A stretch of 32,956 nucleotides of DNA from Pseudomonadales bacterium. GTDB taxonomy: Bacteria; Pseudomonadota; Gammaproteobacteria; Pseudomonadales; Azotimanducaceae. The stretch is from contig JALZVT010000025.1 in NCBI GenBank assembly GCA_023300545.1, forward strand, positions 1-32,956. The letters run 5' to 3'. Both the position numbers and the translations under genes were made by a program. Below, in pieces: positions 9,005-16,929 of this stretch. The notes beneath the pieces were generated by a model. It saw only the letters and a program-made list of their open reading frames with translations. It made no database searches and was not told the DNA's origin. Positions within the stretch are counted from its first letter, which is position 1. Every line of letters begins with the position of its first letter.

Positions 9005-9597
9005 GCCCCAATTGATTCGTCAGTTGCAGCCGACGCCGTGCGGTCGTTCCTGAGTGTATGTTCACTTAGTCTCAGAATAGTCTCTCCCAACTGGCGATAA
9101 TCGGACTGATGTTGCAGTAGTTCTGCGAATTCAGCTAAGGACTGTGCCGTTTTTGCCGGCAGATACCGAGGCTCTTTCTCAGGTTCTACGGGGACAAATG
9201 TTTGGACCACGCGCAAATTGATCTTGGTCAGGCCCTGAAAATCCGCCAGATTGCGCAATTTAGTGGTCAAGTCAGGTAGCGAATACCTCAGCCGAGTGGC
9301 AAGGCTTGCGTTACTGACCCGGAGCACAAGGGATGGAGCTCGATAGTTAACCACCTCCACTGTGTCTCTTAGGTCGCCTGGCAGCAGTGCCTGGACGGCC
9401 TGAGTTAACGATTCACGCTGGTTTGATTGACTGATCAAGCGAGCCAAAGGAGCAAACTGATGAGCAGAGTGCTGGTGGCGTTTAAGCAACAAATCATCTA
9501 TCTTCAGGCCCGGTCGACGGTGCCAGTGCCGTTTCGGCTGACCTTCCTGTCTCGATTTTGGGGCAGCAGAGGGTTGCTTGGTTTTTGCGGTGGTCAC
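8941..9597 (-). CDS. dciA: DciA-like protein (DUF721), predicted DnaB helicase loader
   Basis: This is a 218-residue protein with a basic N-terminus (KPKRHWHRRPG-like, about residues 18-30) and a DUF721 core at roughly residues 45-150, including LARLISQSNQRESLTQAVQALLPGDL and a segment reading VEVVNYRAPSLVLRVSNASLATRLRY (positions about 9280-9350). The pattern of a conserved hydrophobic strand followed by ALATRLRY-like helix fits DUF721, shown in other bacteria to load the replicative helicase. The location between lpxC and secA on the opposite strand matches my memory of the Pseudomonas DUF721 gene. The last third is Ser/Thr/Ala-rich and likely disordered. Its stop lies inside the lpxC coding sequence, creating a 64-bp antisense overlap of the two 3' ends. 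Assignment is from motif pattern plus context, so the symbol is less sure than the family. Confidence 0.75.
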   Translation of the reverse strand: MTTAKTKQPSAAPKSRQEGQPKRHWHRRPGLKIDDLLLKRHQHSAHQFAPLARLISQSNQRESLTQAVQALLPGDLRDTVEVVNYRAPSLVLRVSNASLATRLRYSLPDLTTKLRNLADFQGLTKINLRVVQTFVPVEPEKEPRYLPAKTAQSLAEFAELLQHQSDYRQLGETILRLSEHTLRNDRTASAATDESIGAQTAASVTLSTNSSPAKDTNS

Positions 9598-9730
9598 GTT
9601 AATTTTTGTCCTGATGGGCGACGTGATTGTCGAAGAAGGGACGCGACGAGTATACGTCTCTTTGCCTCATGCCGTGGGGCGGCTAAGCGCGCCATGAAAA
9701 TCAGCTGGAATAAGAATAGTCGCAGCCTTT

Positions 9731-9854
9731 TCCCGGCATGTACCGGGACCAGCGACAGGATAACGGGGACTTTGCCAGCACGTTGCTGGTTAGCTAAAAA
9801 TAAGAACTCGTCTGGGTGGCTCAACGTGCTGGTTGCACGTGTGAGCCAGCAACG
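9731..9854 (+). repeat. Cluster of inverted repeats in the dciA - M23 peptidase gap
   Basis: The 284-bp gap 9598-9881 has no gene I can support. It holds TCCCGG/CCGGGA (9731-9736, 9743-9748), CCAGCA/TGCTGG (9775-9780, 9784-9789), and CGTTGCTGG at 9781-9789, whose reverse complement CCAGCAACG is at 9846-9854. The second hairpin overlaps a candidate -35 box. These could form an operator or a structured leader. Confidence 0.5.
9772..9800 (+). promoter_or_regulatory. Candidate sigma-70 promoter for the M23 peptidase gene
   Basis: TTGCCA at 9772-9777 and TAAAAA at 9795-9800 are separated by 17 bases, matching five and four of six consensus positions. A transcript would start near 9807 and give a leader of about 75 bases. 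It is a reading by eye only. The -35 box sits within an inverted repeat. Confidence 0.4.
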
Positions 9855-9881
9855 ATGGGCGGACTGCGGGTGCTTCTTTCA

Positions 9882-10814
9882 GTGAATATTGTCATTTTCC
9901 TGCGTAATCAAGCGCGCCCTATTGCGTTTCGTCTACCCATTTGGCTCGCGGGCGTTGCCGGCACCCTGGTGCTCGCTGGCGTCATCGGCAACCTGTTCTG
10001 GCTGCAAGCCGTTAATACTGGGGTCTCGCCGTTTGCGGAGGTGCCTAGCGAGCAGGCGTTGCTCGTGCGCGCTGAGCTTGAAGAACAAAAGAGCGTTCTG
10101 CATGGGTTACGTGCCCAGGCTGCAAGTGATTCCCAGGCCGTGGGTCGCCGCCTTGCGTTGCTGCAGGCGCAGTTCATGCGTCTTGAGGCCGTGGGTGAGC
10201 GTTTGACTGAAGTGGCAGGTCTTGTTGATGGCGAGTTCAGTTTTGGGCAACCGGCTGCGGTGGGTGGTCCTGAGGCTGAAGTCTTTGAATCAGCTACCGC
10301 CCTCAACTCTGATTTTTCGAGCCAACTCGACAAGCTGGCAAAACGTCTTGCCAGTCGCGAGATGGAGCTCAATGTACTTGACGGTCTGCTCGCAACCCGC
10401 AAGCTGCAAGACGAGCGATCGCCGCGCCCGCGTCCTATTACCTGGGGTTGGATGTCATCGCCCTACGGCAAACGGGTTGATCCGATTAACGGTCGTCCGG
10501 GCTGGCACGCCGGGGTCGACTTTGCCGGTGAAGACGGCTCCTCAGTAGTGGCTGTTGCGGGTGGGGTGGTTATTTTTGCCGGCACGCGTTCTGGCTACGG
10601 TGAGCTGGTTGAAATTAATCATGGAGATGGCTACGTGACCCGCTACGGGCACCATAAGAAAGTGCTGGTTAAAGTGGGCGATGTTGTCAAGAAGGGTGAG
10701 CAAATTGGTCTCATGGGCAGTACGGGGCGCTCTACGGGGCCGCATGTGCACTTTGAGGTTCTCAACCAGGGACAGACTGAAGATCCGGTTGCGTTCCTTG
10801 GGCGTAGTAGCTGA
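9882..10814 (+). CDS. M23 (LytM) family murein metallopeptidase, membrane anchored
   Basis: With the GTG 9882 start the protein has 310 residues. A short N-terminal VNIVIFLRNQARP segment is followed by one membrane helix (about residues 22-42), a long region of predicted helices and probable coiled coil (about 60-170), and a C-terminal LytM domain. The zinc-binding HxxxD motif (HAGVD, His209 and Asp213) and the HxH motif (HVHFE, His288 and His290) are both intact, so it should be an active endopeptidase cutting peptidoglycan cross-links in the periplasm, unlike degenerate EnvC/NlpD activators. No strong Shine-Dalgarno marks a start: ATG 9855 and GTG 9816 are in frame, but homologues usually begin with a short Met-Asn/His-Ile-Ile-like strand right before the helix, which favours 9882. 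The position immediately upstream of secA is shared with pseudomonads. Confidence 0.9.
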   Translation: MNIVIFLRNQARPIAFRLPIWLAGVAGTLVLAGVIGNLFWLQAVNTGVSPFAEVPSEQALLVRAELEEQKSVLHGLRAQAASDSQAVGRRLALLQAQFMRLEAVGERLTEVAGLVDGEFSFGQPAAVGGPEAEVFESATALNSDFSSQLDKLAKRLASREMELNVLDGLLATRKLQDERSPRPRPITWGWMSSPYGKRVDPINGRPGWHAGVDFAGEDGSSVVAVAGGVVIFAGTRSGYGELVEINHGDGYVTRYGHHKKVLVKVGDVVKKGEQIGLMGSTGRSTGPHVHFEVLNQGQTEDPVAFLGRSS

Positions 10815-10870
10815 AGGTTGTTCGCTGAAGATTGAGGTTCCATCTTGCTGAGGGTGGGACTTGCTGAAGG
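10810..10870 (+). repeat. Four short GCTGARGR direct repeats upstream of secA
   Basis: GCTGAAGG (10810), GCTGAAGA (10824), GCTGAGGG (10847) and GCTGAAGG (10863) recur with spacings of 14, 23 and 16 bases, the first overlapping the stop of the M23 gene. The 213-bp M23-secA gap has no credible coding sequence. Meaning unknown; could be chance in a G-rich leader. Confidence 0.35.
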
Positions 10871-10983
10871 TGTGAGTCGGGTTGTTCGGTTAACTTTTGC
10901 TCAGTAAAGCACCCTCTTGAAATTCAGCACTCTGCCCCCACTTCATTAAGTTACCTCCGCGGCGTTTTTTCGAGTGATTCAGG

Positions 10984-10989
10984 TAGAAT
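10984..10989 (+). promoter_or_regulatory. Candidate -10 box of a secA promoter
   Basis: TAGAAT at 10984-10989 matches five of six positions of the -10 consensus, about 40 bases before the secA start. A -35 box at the right distance is poor (GCGTTT-like), so this is tentative. Confidence 0.35.
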
Positions 10990-11027
10990 CACGCGTTTCG
11001 TCGCCCCGACACACCGGAGACACAGCG

Positions 11028-13805
11028 TTGCTGAAAGCAATTTTTGGGACCAAGAACGGCCGCGAACTCAAGCGGATGCGGAAACTGGTCAAGAAGGTCA
11101 ACGCCCTGGAAGAATCGATCCAGGCGTTGTCAGATGCCGATTTACTGGCTAAGACGGCTGAGTTCAAGAGCCGCTTTGCTGATGGGGCATCGTCCGACAG
11201 TATCTTGCCCGAGGCGTTTGCCGTTGCCCGTGAGGCGTCGGTGCGTACCCGTGAGATGCGCCCCTTTGATGCCCAGTTAATTGGCGGCATTACCTTGCAC
11301 GAAGGCCGTATCGCGGAAATGCGTACGGGCGAGGGCAAGACGCTGATGGCAACACTGCCGTGCTATTTGCACGCGCTGTCAGGCAAAGGCGTGCATGTGG
11401 TTACGGTGAACGACTACCTGGCACGTCGCGACGCCGAGTGGATGGAGCCAATCTATAACTTCTTGGGTTTGTCTGTCGGCATTATTCAGTCGGGACAAGA
11501 CGCGCAGAGCAAGCGTGAGGCCTATGCGGCTGACATTACCTACGGCACCAACAACGAGTTTGGCTTTGATTACCTGCGCGACAACATGGCGTTTGCGCCA
11601 GAAGATCGTTTCCAGCGCGGGCTGCACTTTGCGATCATCGATGAAGTGGATTCGATTCTGATCGACGAAGCGCGCACGCCGCTGATTATTTCTGGTCCCG
11701 CGGAAGAGAGCACCGATCTCTACAAATCGATCAACAAGGTTCCTCGACTGCTCACGCGGCAGGACGTTGCTGATGACGAGCTCGAAGAGCATCACGCCGC
11801 GGGCGACTACGTCGTTGATGAGAAAAACCGCTCGGTGGATTTAACCGAAGACGGTCATGAGAAGGTTGAGCAAGAGCTGGTTAGAAGCGGCATTCTGGAA
11901 GAAGGTGACAGTCTTTACGGCACAACCAATCTGTCGTTGTTGACGCACGTTTATGCGGCATTGAAAGCTCACGTTATATTTAAGCGCGATGTTGATTATA
12001 TGGTGCAAGGCGATGAGGTCGTCATCGTTGACGAGCACACTGGCCGGGCGATGCCAGGGCGGCGCTGGTCAGAAGGCATTCATCAGGCAGTTGAAGCAAA
12101 AGAAGGGGTGTCGATACAAAACGAAACCCAGACGCTGGCCTCAACCACGTTCCAAAACTATTTTCGACTCTACGAAACCCTGTCGGGTATGACCGGCACG
12201 GCGGATACCGAAGCGTTTGAATTTCGCCAAATCTATGGCCTTGACGTTGTGGTTATTCCAACGCATAAGCCAATGGTGCGCGATGACGGTAATGATCAGG
12301 TGTTTTTGTCAACGCCCGAAAAATACGATGCCATTGTTAACGATATTGTTGAACGCACTGTTAACGGTCAGCCCGTGCTGGTGGGAACAGCTTCTATCGA
12401 ATCCTCTGAGCTGGTGTCGGCTGAGCTCGACAAGCACAAGATTGCGCACAACGTACTGAATGCCAAGCAGCACGAACGTGAGGCTGACATTATTGCTCAA
12501 GCCGGTTCACCAGGTGCAGTCACCATTGCGACCAACATGGCCGGTCGAGGTACTGACATCGTGTTGGGTGGCAGCTGGGAGGCTGAGGTTGAAGCGCTCG
12601 GCGAGAACCCAGACGAGGGCAAAGTCGCTGCCATCAAAACAGATTGGCAGCAACGTCATGAGGCGGTGTTGGCCTCTGGTGGGTTGCACATCATTGGCAC
12701 CGAGCGTCACGAATCACGGCGCATCGATAATCAATTGCGCGGTCGCTCCGGTCGTCAGGGTGATCCAGGTTCGTCGCGGTTTTATCTGTCGTTGGAAGAC
12801 AATCTCATGCGCATCTTCGCCTCCGAGCGTATGCGCGGTCTGATGCAGTCGATGGGCTTGGAGAAAGGCGAGGCTATCGAGGCTCGCATGGTCAGTAATG
12901 CGATCGAGAAGTCTCAGCGCAAAGTTGAAGGGCATAACTTCGACGCGCGCAAAAATCTGCTTGATTACGATGACGTTGCAAATGATCAGCGTCAGGTTGT
13001 GTACCAGCAGCGTCGCGACCTTATGGAAGCGCAGGAAATTGCTGACACGGTTGAAGGTTTGCGTCAGGAAGTGCTTGCCGATGTCATTGGTGAGTACATT
13101 CCGCCGATGAGCATTGAAGAGCAGTGGGATGTGCCGGGTCTTGAGCAGGCGCTGCAAAGCGAGTTTAACTCCCGTCAGCCCGTTGCCGAGTGGCTTGAGG
13201 CGGATGACAACCTCGACGACGATAAGCTGCGAGACAAATGCCTGCAGCAGATTGTTGATGAGTATCAGGTCAAGGCCCAGCGATGGAAGGACTCTGGTGT
13301 TGACATTCGATTGGTCGAGAAGCAGCTTATGCTGCAAGTGCTCGATCAGCGTTGGAAAGAACACCTGGGCACAATGGACCACTTGCGTCAGGGCATTCAT
13401 TTGCGGGCCTACGCCCAGAAGCAGCCCAAGCAGGAATACAAGCGCGAAAGCTTCGAGATGTTTCAAGAGTTTCTCTACAACGTTAAACGCGATGTCGTGA
13501 AGCTGCTGTCGCGTGTTGAACTCGAAACGCCGGAAGAAGTGCAGCGTGCCGAAGAAGAGCGTCGCGCTGCCGCTCAACGGCAGATGGACTTTAGTCATGC
13601 AGAGGCTGCGGGCGCGCTTGCTGGTAGTTCTGGCGATGCGGGAGTTGGAGTTGGGAGTGCCGCTGCAGGTGCGCCTGCAGGTCGAGCCGCAGCCGAGGCG
13701 GCGGGGCCGGAGACCTTTATTCGCGAGGGCGAGAAGGTTGGTCGCAACGACCCATGCCCCTGTGGTTCAGGCAAAAAGTTTAAGCAGTGTCACGGCAAAG
13801 TCTAG
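11028..13805 (+). CDS. secA: Protein translocase ATPase SecA
   Basis: The protein is 925 residues. SecA is the motor that drives unfolded preproteins through SecYEG. Walker A is RTGEGKT at about residues 99-105, the DEAD-type Walker B region is [19 protein letters not shown] near 205-223, NBD2 has [14 protein letters not shown], and the C-terminus ends with the zinc-binding SecB/lipid tail [17 protein letters not shown] (Cys-X-Cys and Cys-His ligands). Before that tail is an Ala/Gly-rich linker. I chose TTG 11028, preceded by GGAG eight bases upstream, because the family begins with a short hydrophobic residue and IFGTKN-like motif; an earlier in-frame ATG would add 18 residues not typical of SecA. 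No SecM-like arrest peptide is visible upstream, so regulation differs from E. coli. Confidence 0.98.
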   Translation: MLKAIFGTKNGRELKRMRKLVKKVNALEESIQALSDADLLAKTAEFKSRFADGASSDSILPEAFAVAREASVRTREMRPFDAQLIGGITLHEGRIAEMRTGEGKTLMATLPCYLHALSGKGVHVVTVNDYLARRDAEWMEPIYNFLGLSVGIIQSGQDAQSKREAYAADITYGTNNEFGFDYLRDNMAFAPEDRFQRGLHFAIIDEVDSILIDEARTPLIISGPAEESTDLYKSINKVPRLLTRQDVADDELEEHHAAGDYVVDEKNRSVDLTEDGHEKVEQELVRSGILEEGDSLYGTTNLSLLTHVYAALKAHVIFKRDVDYMVQGDEVVIVDEHTGRAMPGRRWSEGIHQAVEAKEGVSIQNETQTLASTTFQNYFRLYETLSGMTGTADTEAFEFRQIYGLDVVVIPTHKPMVRDDGNDQVFLSTPEKYDAIVNDIVERTVNGQPVLVGTASIESSELVSAELDKHKIAHNVLNAKQHEREADIIAQAGSPGAVTIATNMAGRGTDIVLGGSWEAEVEALGENPDEGKVAAIKTDWQQRHEAVLASGGLHIIGTERHESRRIDNQLRGRSGRQGDPGSSRFYLSLEDNLMRIFASERMRGLMQSMGLEKGEAIEARMVSNAIEKSQRKVEGHNFDARKNLLDYDDVANDQRQVVYQQRRDLMEAQEIADTVEGLRQEVLADVIGEYIPPMSIEEQWDVPGLEQALQSEFNSRQPVAEWLEADDNLDDDKLRDKCLQQIVDEYQVKAQRWKDSGVDIRLVEKQLMLQVLDQRWKEHLGTMDHLRQGIHLRAYAQKQPKQEYKRESFEMFQEFLYNVKRDVVKLLSRVELETPEEVQRAEEERRAAAQRQMDFSHAEAAGALAGSSGDAGVGVGSAAAGAPAGRAAAEAAGPETFIREGEKVGRNDPCPCGSGKKFKQCHGKV

Positions 13806-13821
13806 TTGCCTTGAATTTAGA

Positions 13822-13839
13822 CCTCCGCACTCGCGGAGG
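13822..13839 (+). other. Stem-loop between secA and argJ
   Basis: CCTCCGC at 13822-13828 and GCGGAGG at 13833-13839 form a perfect seven-base GC-rich stem with an ACTC loop. No T-run follows, so it looks like a transcript-stabilising or attenuating hairpin and not a strong terminator. TAGAC is repeated directly on both sides. Confidence 0.5.
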
Positions 13840-13868
13840 ATAGACGCGCAGAAAGAAAGGATGTAGGA

Positions 13869-15134
13869 GTGGCCGTTAACCTTGCAGAACCGGGTGAATT
13901 GTTTCCGGTGGCTGGCGTCACGCTGGCTGCTGCTGCGGCCCAGGTGAAACCCTCGGCGTCAGACTCCGAAACCTATACCGATGCAGCCATGCGACCGGAG
14001 CGCGATGATCTGGCTCTTATCGTTTTGGACGAGCACGCGAGTGTAGCGGGAGTGTTTACCCAATCTGGTTTTGCGGCACCTCCAGTGCAGCTGTGTCGTA
14101 AGCATCTGGCCGCAGGTGCAGGCAATCGCGCATTTATCATCAATAGCGGCAATGCCAATGCGGCAACCGGTGAGCGCGGTATGCGTGATGCTAAGTCACT
14201 GTGTATGACCGCAGCTCGGGTTCTTGATATCGATGCAACGGAGGTGCTGCCGTTTTCTACCGGTGTTATTGGCGAGTTTTTGCCGGTTGAACGCATGTCG
14301 GAAGGCTTTGCGGGTTGTGTTAAAAATCTGCAGGCAGATAACTGGCTTGTTGCGGCACGAGCTATCATGACAACCGACACCTTACCCAAGGCCTTCAGCA
14401 AAAAAATTCAGGTCGCTGGCGCTACAGTGACAATCAGTGGCATGTCAAAAGGCGCGGGCATGATGCGGCCTGACATGGCGACGATGCTTGCCTTTATGGC
14501 ATGTGATGCAACGGTTGATAGCCAAACCTTACAGATTCTAGTGCGTGACATTGCAGATGCGAGTTTCAATCGCTTGACGGTTGATGGCGACACATCAACC
14601 AACGATTCGTTTGTGTTGGCGTGTACCAGCCATTCAGACGCGCCTGCTATTTCAGCAATGAGCGACACAGGCTACGCTGAGCTGCGGGCCGGTCTTGTTG
14701 AGGTTGCGGTCGAGTTGGCGCAGGCCATCGTGCGCGATGGTGAAGGCGCGACAAAGTTTGTCACGGTTCGCGTAACCGGTGGTCGGACCCAGGCTGAGTG
14801 TGCTTTGGTTGCGTTTACAGTGGCGCATTCACCATTGGTGAAAACAGCAATCTTTGCAGGCGATCCCAATTGGGGGCGATTTTGCATGGCGATCGGCAGG
14901 GCGGGACTGACTAACTTTGAACAGTCTGGCGTGACACTGCATCTCGACGAGGTCTGTATTGCGCGTGATGGGCTTGTGGATGCCGGTTACAGCGAACCCG
15001 AGGCAGCACAGGTGATGGCTCGGGACGAGTATCAGGTTCTTATCGACCTGGACCGCGGCGCGGCAGAAGATGAAGTCTGGACCAGCGATCTGTCTTACGA
15101 ATACGTTCGTATCAATGCCGAGTATCGGACCTGA
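13869..15134 (+). CDS. argJ: Bifunctional glutamate N-acetyltransferase / amino-acid acetyltransferase ArgJ
   Basis: At 421 residues this matches ArgJ, an Ntn-type enzyme that transfers the acetyl group of N-acetylornithine to glutamate in the cyclic arginine pathway and in some forms also uses acetyl-CoA. INSGNANAATGERG and FSTGVIGEFLPVERM are typical of the N-terminal half. KGAGMMRPDMATMLAF contains the autocleavage site; Thr205 of MATML would become the N-terminus and nucleophile of the beta chain. DGDTSTNDSF, GDPNWGRF and the terminal YVRINAEYRT follow family order. GTG 13869 has AAAGGA upstream. Whether it is mono- or bifunctional cannot be told from sequence by eye. It converges on yacG with a 7-bp gap and no evident terminator. 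Confidence 0.95.
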   Translation: MAVNLAEPGELFPVAGVTLAAAAAQVKPSASDSETYTDAAMRPERDDLALIVLDEHASVAGVFTQSGFAAPPVQLCRKHLAAGAGNRAFIINSGNANAATGERGMRDAKSLCMTAARVLDIDATEVLPFSTGVIGEFLPVERMSEGFAGCVKNLQADNWLVAARAIMTTDTLPKAFSKKIQVAGATVTISGMSKGAGMMRPDMATMLAFMACDATVDSQTLQILVRDIADASFNRLTVDGDTSTNDSFVLACTSHSDAPAISAMSDTGYAELRAGLVEVAVELAQAIVRDGEGATKFVTVRVTGGRTQAECALVAFTVAHSPLVKTAIFAGDPNWGRFCMAIGRAGLTNFEQSGVTLHLDEVCIARDGLVDAGYSEPEAAQVMARDEYQVLIDLDRGAAEDEVWTSDLSYEYVRINAEYRT

Positions 15135-15141
15135 TGCGAGC

Positions 15142-15342
15142 CTATTCGGGTGGCAGGTCTTCAGACATCAGTTCGTCTGCTGCGCTCTTCCCCGGAATAC
15201 GATGTTCCTCGTTGACCCATGAGCCGAAGTCGATAAGTCGGCAGCGTTCACTACAAAACGGCCGATTCTTATTGCTGGTGCTCCACTGCATGCGTTGTTT
15301 GCATGCGGGGCAGGTAATGATGCGTGCTGGATCTGAACTCAT
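15142..15342 (-). CDS. yacG: DNA gyrase inhibitor YacG (zinc protein)
   Basis: This small protein has 66 residues. CPAC (Cys11, Cys14) and FCSERC (Cys30, Cys34) give the CxxC-x15-CxxxC zinc ligands of the YacG family, followed by LIDFGSWVNEEHRIPG, the family hallmark. In E. coli YacG binds GyrB and inhibits DNA binding by gyrase. Its start overlaps the coaE stop by four bases (ATGA), the usual coaE-yacG coupling. The short acidic tail ends in DLPPE. Confidence 0.93.
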   Translation of the reverse strand: MSSDPARIITCPACKQRMQWSTSNKNRPFCSERCRLIDFGSWVNEEHRIPGKSAADELMSEDLPPE

Positions 15343-15983
15343 TGGTCAGCGTGTGCGAGCTCGAGATACTGCGAGTGCAGGCGTGCAGTTTCTCGGTCGA
15401 GATGATCTAGATCTTGATCGTTCACGATTACGTCGTCAGCCCGTGCTAGACGGTCTTCTCGGGAAATCTGTGCGGCAATGATAGAGCGTACCTGCGCCTC
15501 AGGATTGTTGTCACGCGCTATAACGCGCTGCACCTGAACTTCCACGGGCACGTCGACCACAAGTATGCGGTCACAGCGCTCAGACTGTCCGGTTTCGAAC
15601 AGCAGCGGGTTTTCGAGTATCGCGTAAGGAGTTTCTGCGCTCGCGAGCTCTGAAAAAATGTACGCGTTGATGAGAGGGTGTAGCAACGCTTCGAGCCACT
15701 TGCGCTCTTCGAGTGTTGCAAAAATCTTTTCGCGCAGTGCCGCCCGATCCAGAGTGCCATCGGCTTGCAAAATGTCTGCGCCAAAATGCTCAGCGATCTG
15801 TGCAAGTGCGGGCTGGCCTTTTTCCACAACAACGCGCGAGGCGTAGTCAGCGTCGACGACCTTGATGCCGGCGGCTTTGAAGCGCTCGCTAACGGCGCTC
15901 TTGCCGCTGCCAATGCCGCCAGTCAGGCCAATGATCAATTTTTTCTGGTTTGAATGTTCCGGGGTTGCTGCTTGTTTTGTCAC
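15339..15983 (-). CDS. coaE: Dephospho-CoA kinase CoaE
   Basis: The protein is 214 residues. CoaE phosphorylates dephospho-CoA at the 3' ribose hydroxyl, the last step of coenzyme A synthesis in the cytoplasm. The P-loop GLTGGIGSGKS is at about residues 19-29, after an N-terminal extension of some 12 residues, and is followed by VVDADYASR, LLHPLI, NPLLFETG and a C-terminal helix carrying QVRSIIAAQISREDRLARAD. These are the lid and CoA-binding elements of the family. It lies in the minus-strand block pilB-pilC-pilD-coaE-yacG, nine bases downstream of pilD, and shares an ATGA overlap with yacG. Confidence 0.95.
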   Translation of the reverse strand: MTKQAATPEHSNQKKLIIGLTGGIGSGKSAVSERFKAAGIKVVDADYASRVVVEKGQPALAQIAEHFGADILQADGTLDRAALREKIFATLEERKWLEALLHPLINAYIFSELASAETPYAILENPLLFETGQSERCDRILVVDVPVEVQVQRVIARDNNPEAQVRSIIAAQISREDRLARADDVIVNDQDLDHLDRETARLHSQYLELAHADQ

Positions 15984-15992
15984 TGCTGCTCT

Positions 15993-16871
15993 CTAGTGAA
16001 GGCCGTACCAAGCGAGCAAGTTATCACGGAGCAACAGGCAAACCCAGCCGGCGACTGCCAGAAAAGGACCAAAAGGCATTGGCTTGTCGCGAGAACCTTT
16101 CGCAAACAGGCCGGTGAAGATGGCGTACACCACGCCAGCCACCGATGAGACCAACACAATTGCGGGCAGCAGTTGCCAGCCGAGCCAGGCGCCGAGTGCC
16201 GCCAGCAACTTGAAGTCGCCATAGCCCATACCTTCTTTCTTGGTAACGAGCTTGAATATCCAGTAGATGCTCCACAGCAGCAGGTAGCCAACTATGGCGC
16301 CCCAGACGGCTGATTCGAGGCTGGTAATACCGCCATAGAGATTGACCAGCAAACCCAGCCATAACAGCGGCAACGTCAGTTGGTCGGGGAGCAACATTGT
16401 GTCGTAGTCGATGAATGCCATGCTGATGAGCATCCACGTGGCGATCAAACAAGCCAGCCCAAGCCAGGTAAAACCGAAGTGCATCAAGATCAATACACTC
16501 AGCACACCGGTCAAAGCCTCGACCATTGGGTAGCGAGCGGAAATTTTGTCACCACAACCGCCACACTTGCCGCGTAGTAGCAGCCAGCTGATTACCGGCA
16601 CATTCTGCAGGGCGGATATGGCATGCCCGCAGTTTGGGCAGCGCGAGCGGGGTACGCTGAGATTGAACTGGCCGTCTGCCGAGCGGGTGTAGGGGCCTTC
16701 TTCGGGGGCGGGCTCAGCCATTATCTCGCTGGCTATGGAGCGTGACTCGCGATCCATCATGATGGGTAGGCGATAGATAACAACGTTAAGAAATGAGCCG
16801 ACGCAAAGGGCGAGCCAGGCACCGAAAAAATAGGCGACGCCTGGGTTGGCGGCAAGGAGTTCAGACCACAT
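15993..16871 (-). CDS. pilD: Prepilin peptidase / N-methyltransferase PilD
   Basis: PilD is a 292-residue polytopic inner-membrane aspartyl protease that cleaves the leader of type IV prepilins and methylates the new N-terminal Phe. SFLNVVIYRLP is followed by a cytoplasmic loop with two cysteine pairs, CPNC (78, 81) and CGGC (103, 106), the zinc-binding form. Catalytic aspartates are visible in AFIDYDTMLLPD (about residue 155-157) and in the GYGDFK motif (Asp219). It has the usual length and eight or so membrane helices. It lies 58 bp downstream of pilC, with a strong hairpin in between, and processes pilA and the second pilin found on the other strand. Confidence 0.96.
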   Translation of the reverse strand: MWSELLAANPGVAYFFGAWLALCVGSFLNVVIYRLPIMMDRESRSIASEIMAEPAPEEGPYTRSADGQFNLSVPRSRCPNCGHAISALQNVPVISWLLLRGKCGGCGDKISARYPMVEALTGVLSVLILMHFGFTWLGLACLIATWMLISMAFIDYDTMLLPDQLTLPLLWLGLLVNLYGGITSLESAVWGAIVGYLLLWSIYWIFKLVTKKEGMGYGDFKLLAALGAWLGWQLLPAIVLVSSVAGVVYAIFTGLFAKGSRDKPMPFGPFLAVAGWVCLLLRDNLLAWYGLH

Positions 16872-16891
16872 TGGAAAAATCCATGTTTATT

Positions 16892-16918
16892 GGGCAGCGG
16901 GCAGCATCATTGCTGCCC
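16892..16918 (-). other. Hairpin between pilC and pilD
   Basis: GGGCAGC occurs twice in tandem (16892-16898, 16899-16905) and GCTGCCC at 16912-16918 is the exact complement, giving a seven-base stem with a six-base loop. In the minus-strand transcript it falls after pilC and before pilD. No T-run is present, so it may tune pilD expression or protect pilBC mRNA without fully terminating. Confidence 0.5.
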
Positions 16919-16929
16919 CTGAGCGTCGA

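Noticed and set aside
10854-10910. Small GTG-started frame upstream of secA as a SecM-like peptide
   Set aside because: It is 18 codons or fewer, has no signal sequence or arrest motif and its ribosome site would be too close.
12714-13598. Long open frame on the minus strand inside secA (about 294 codons)
   Set aside because: It is fully antisense to a clear SecA, has no recognisable domain, and such frames arise from codon bias in GC-rich genes.
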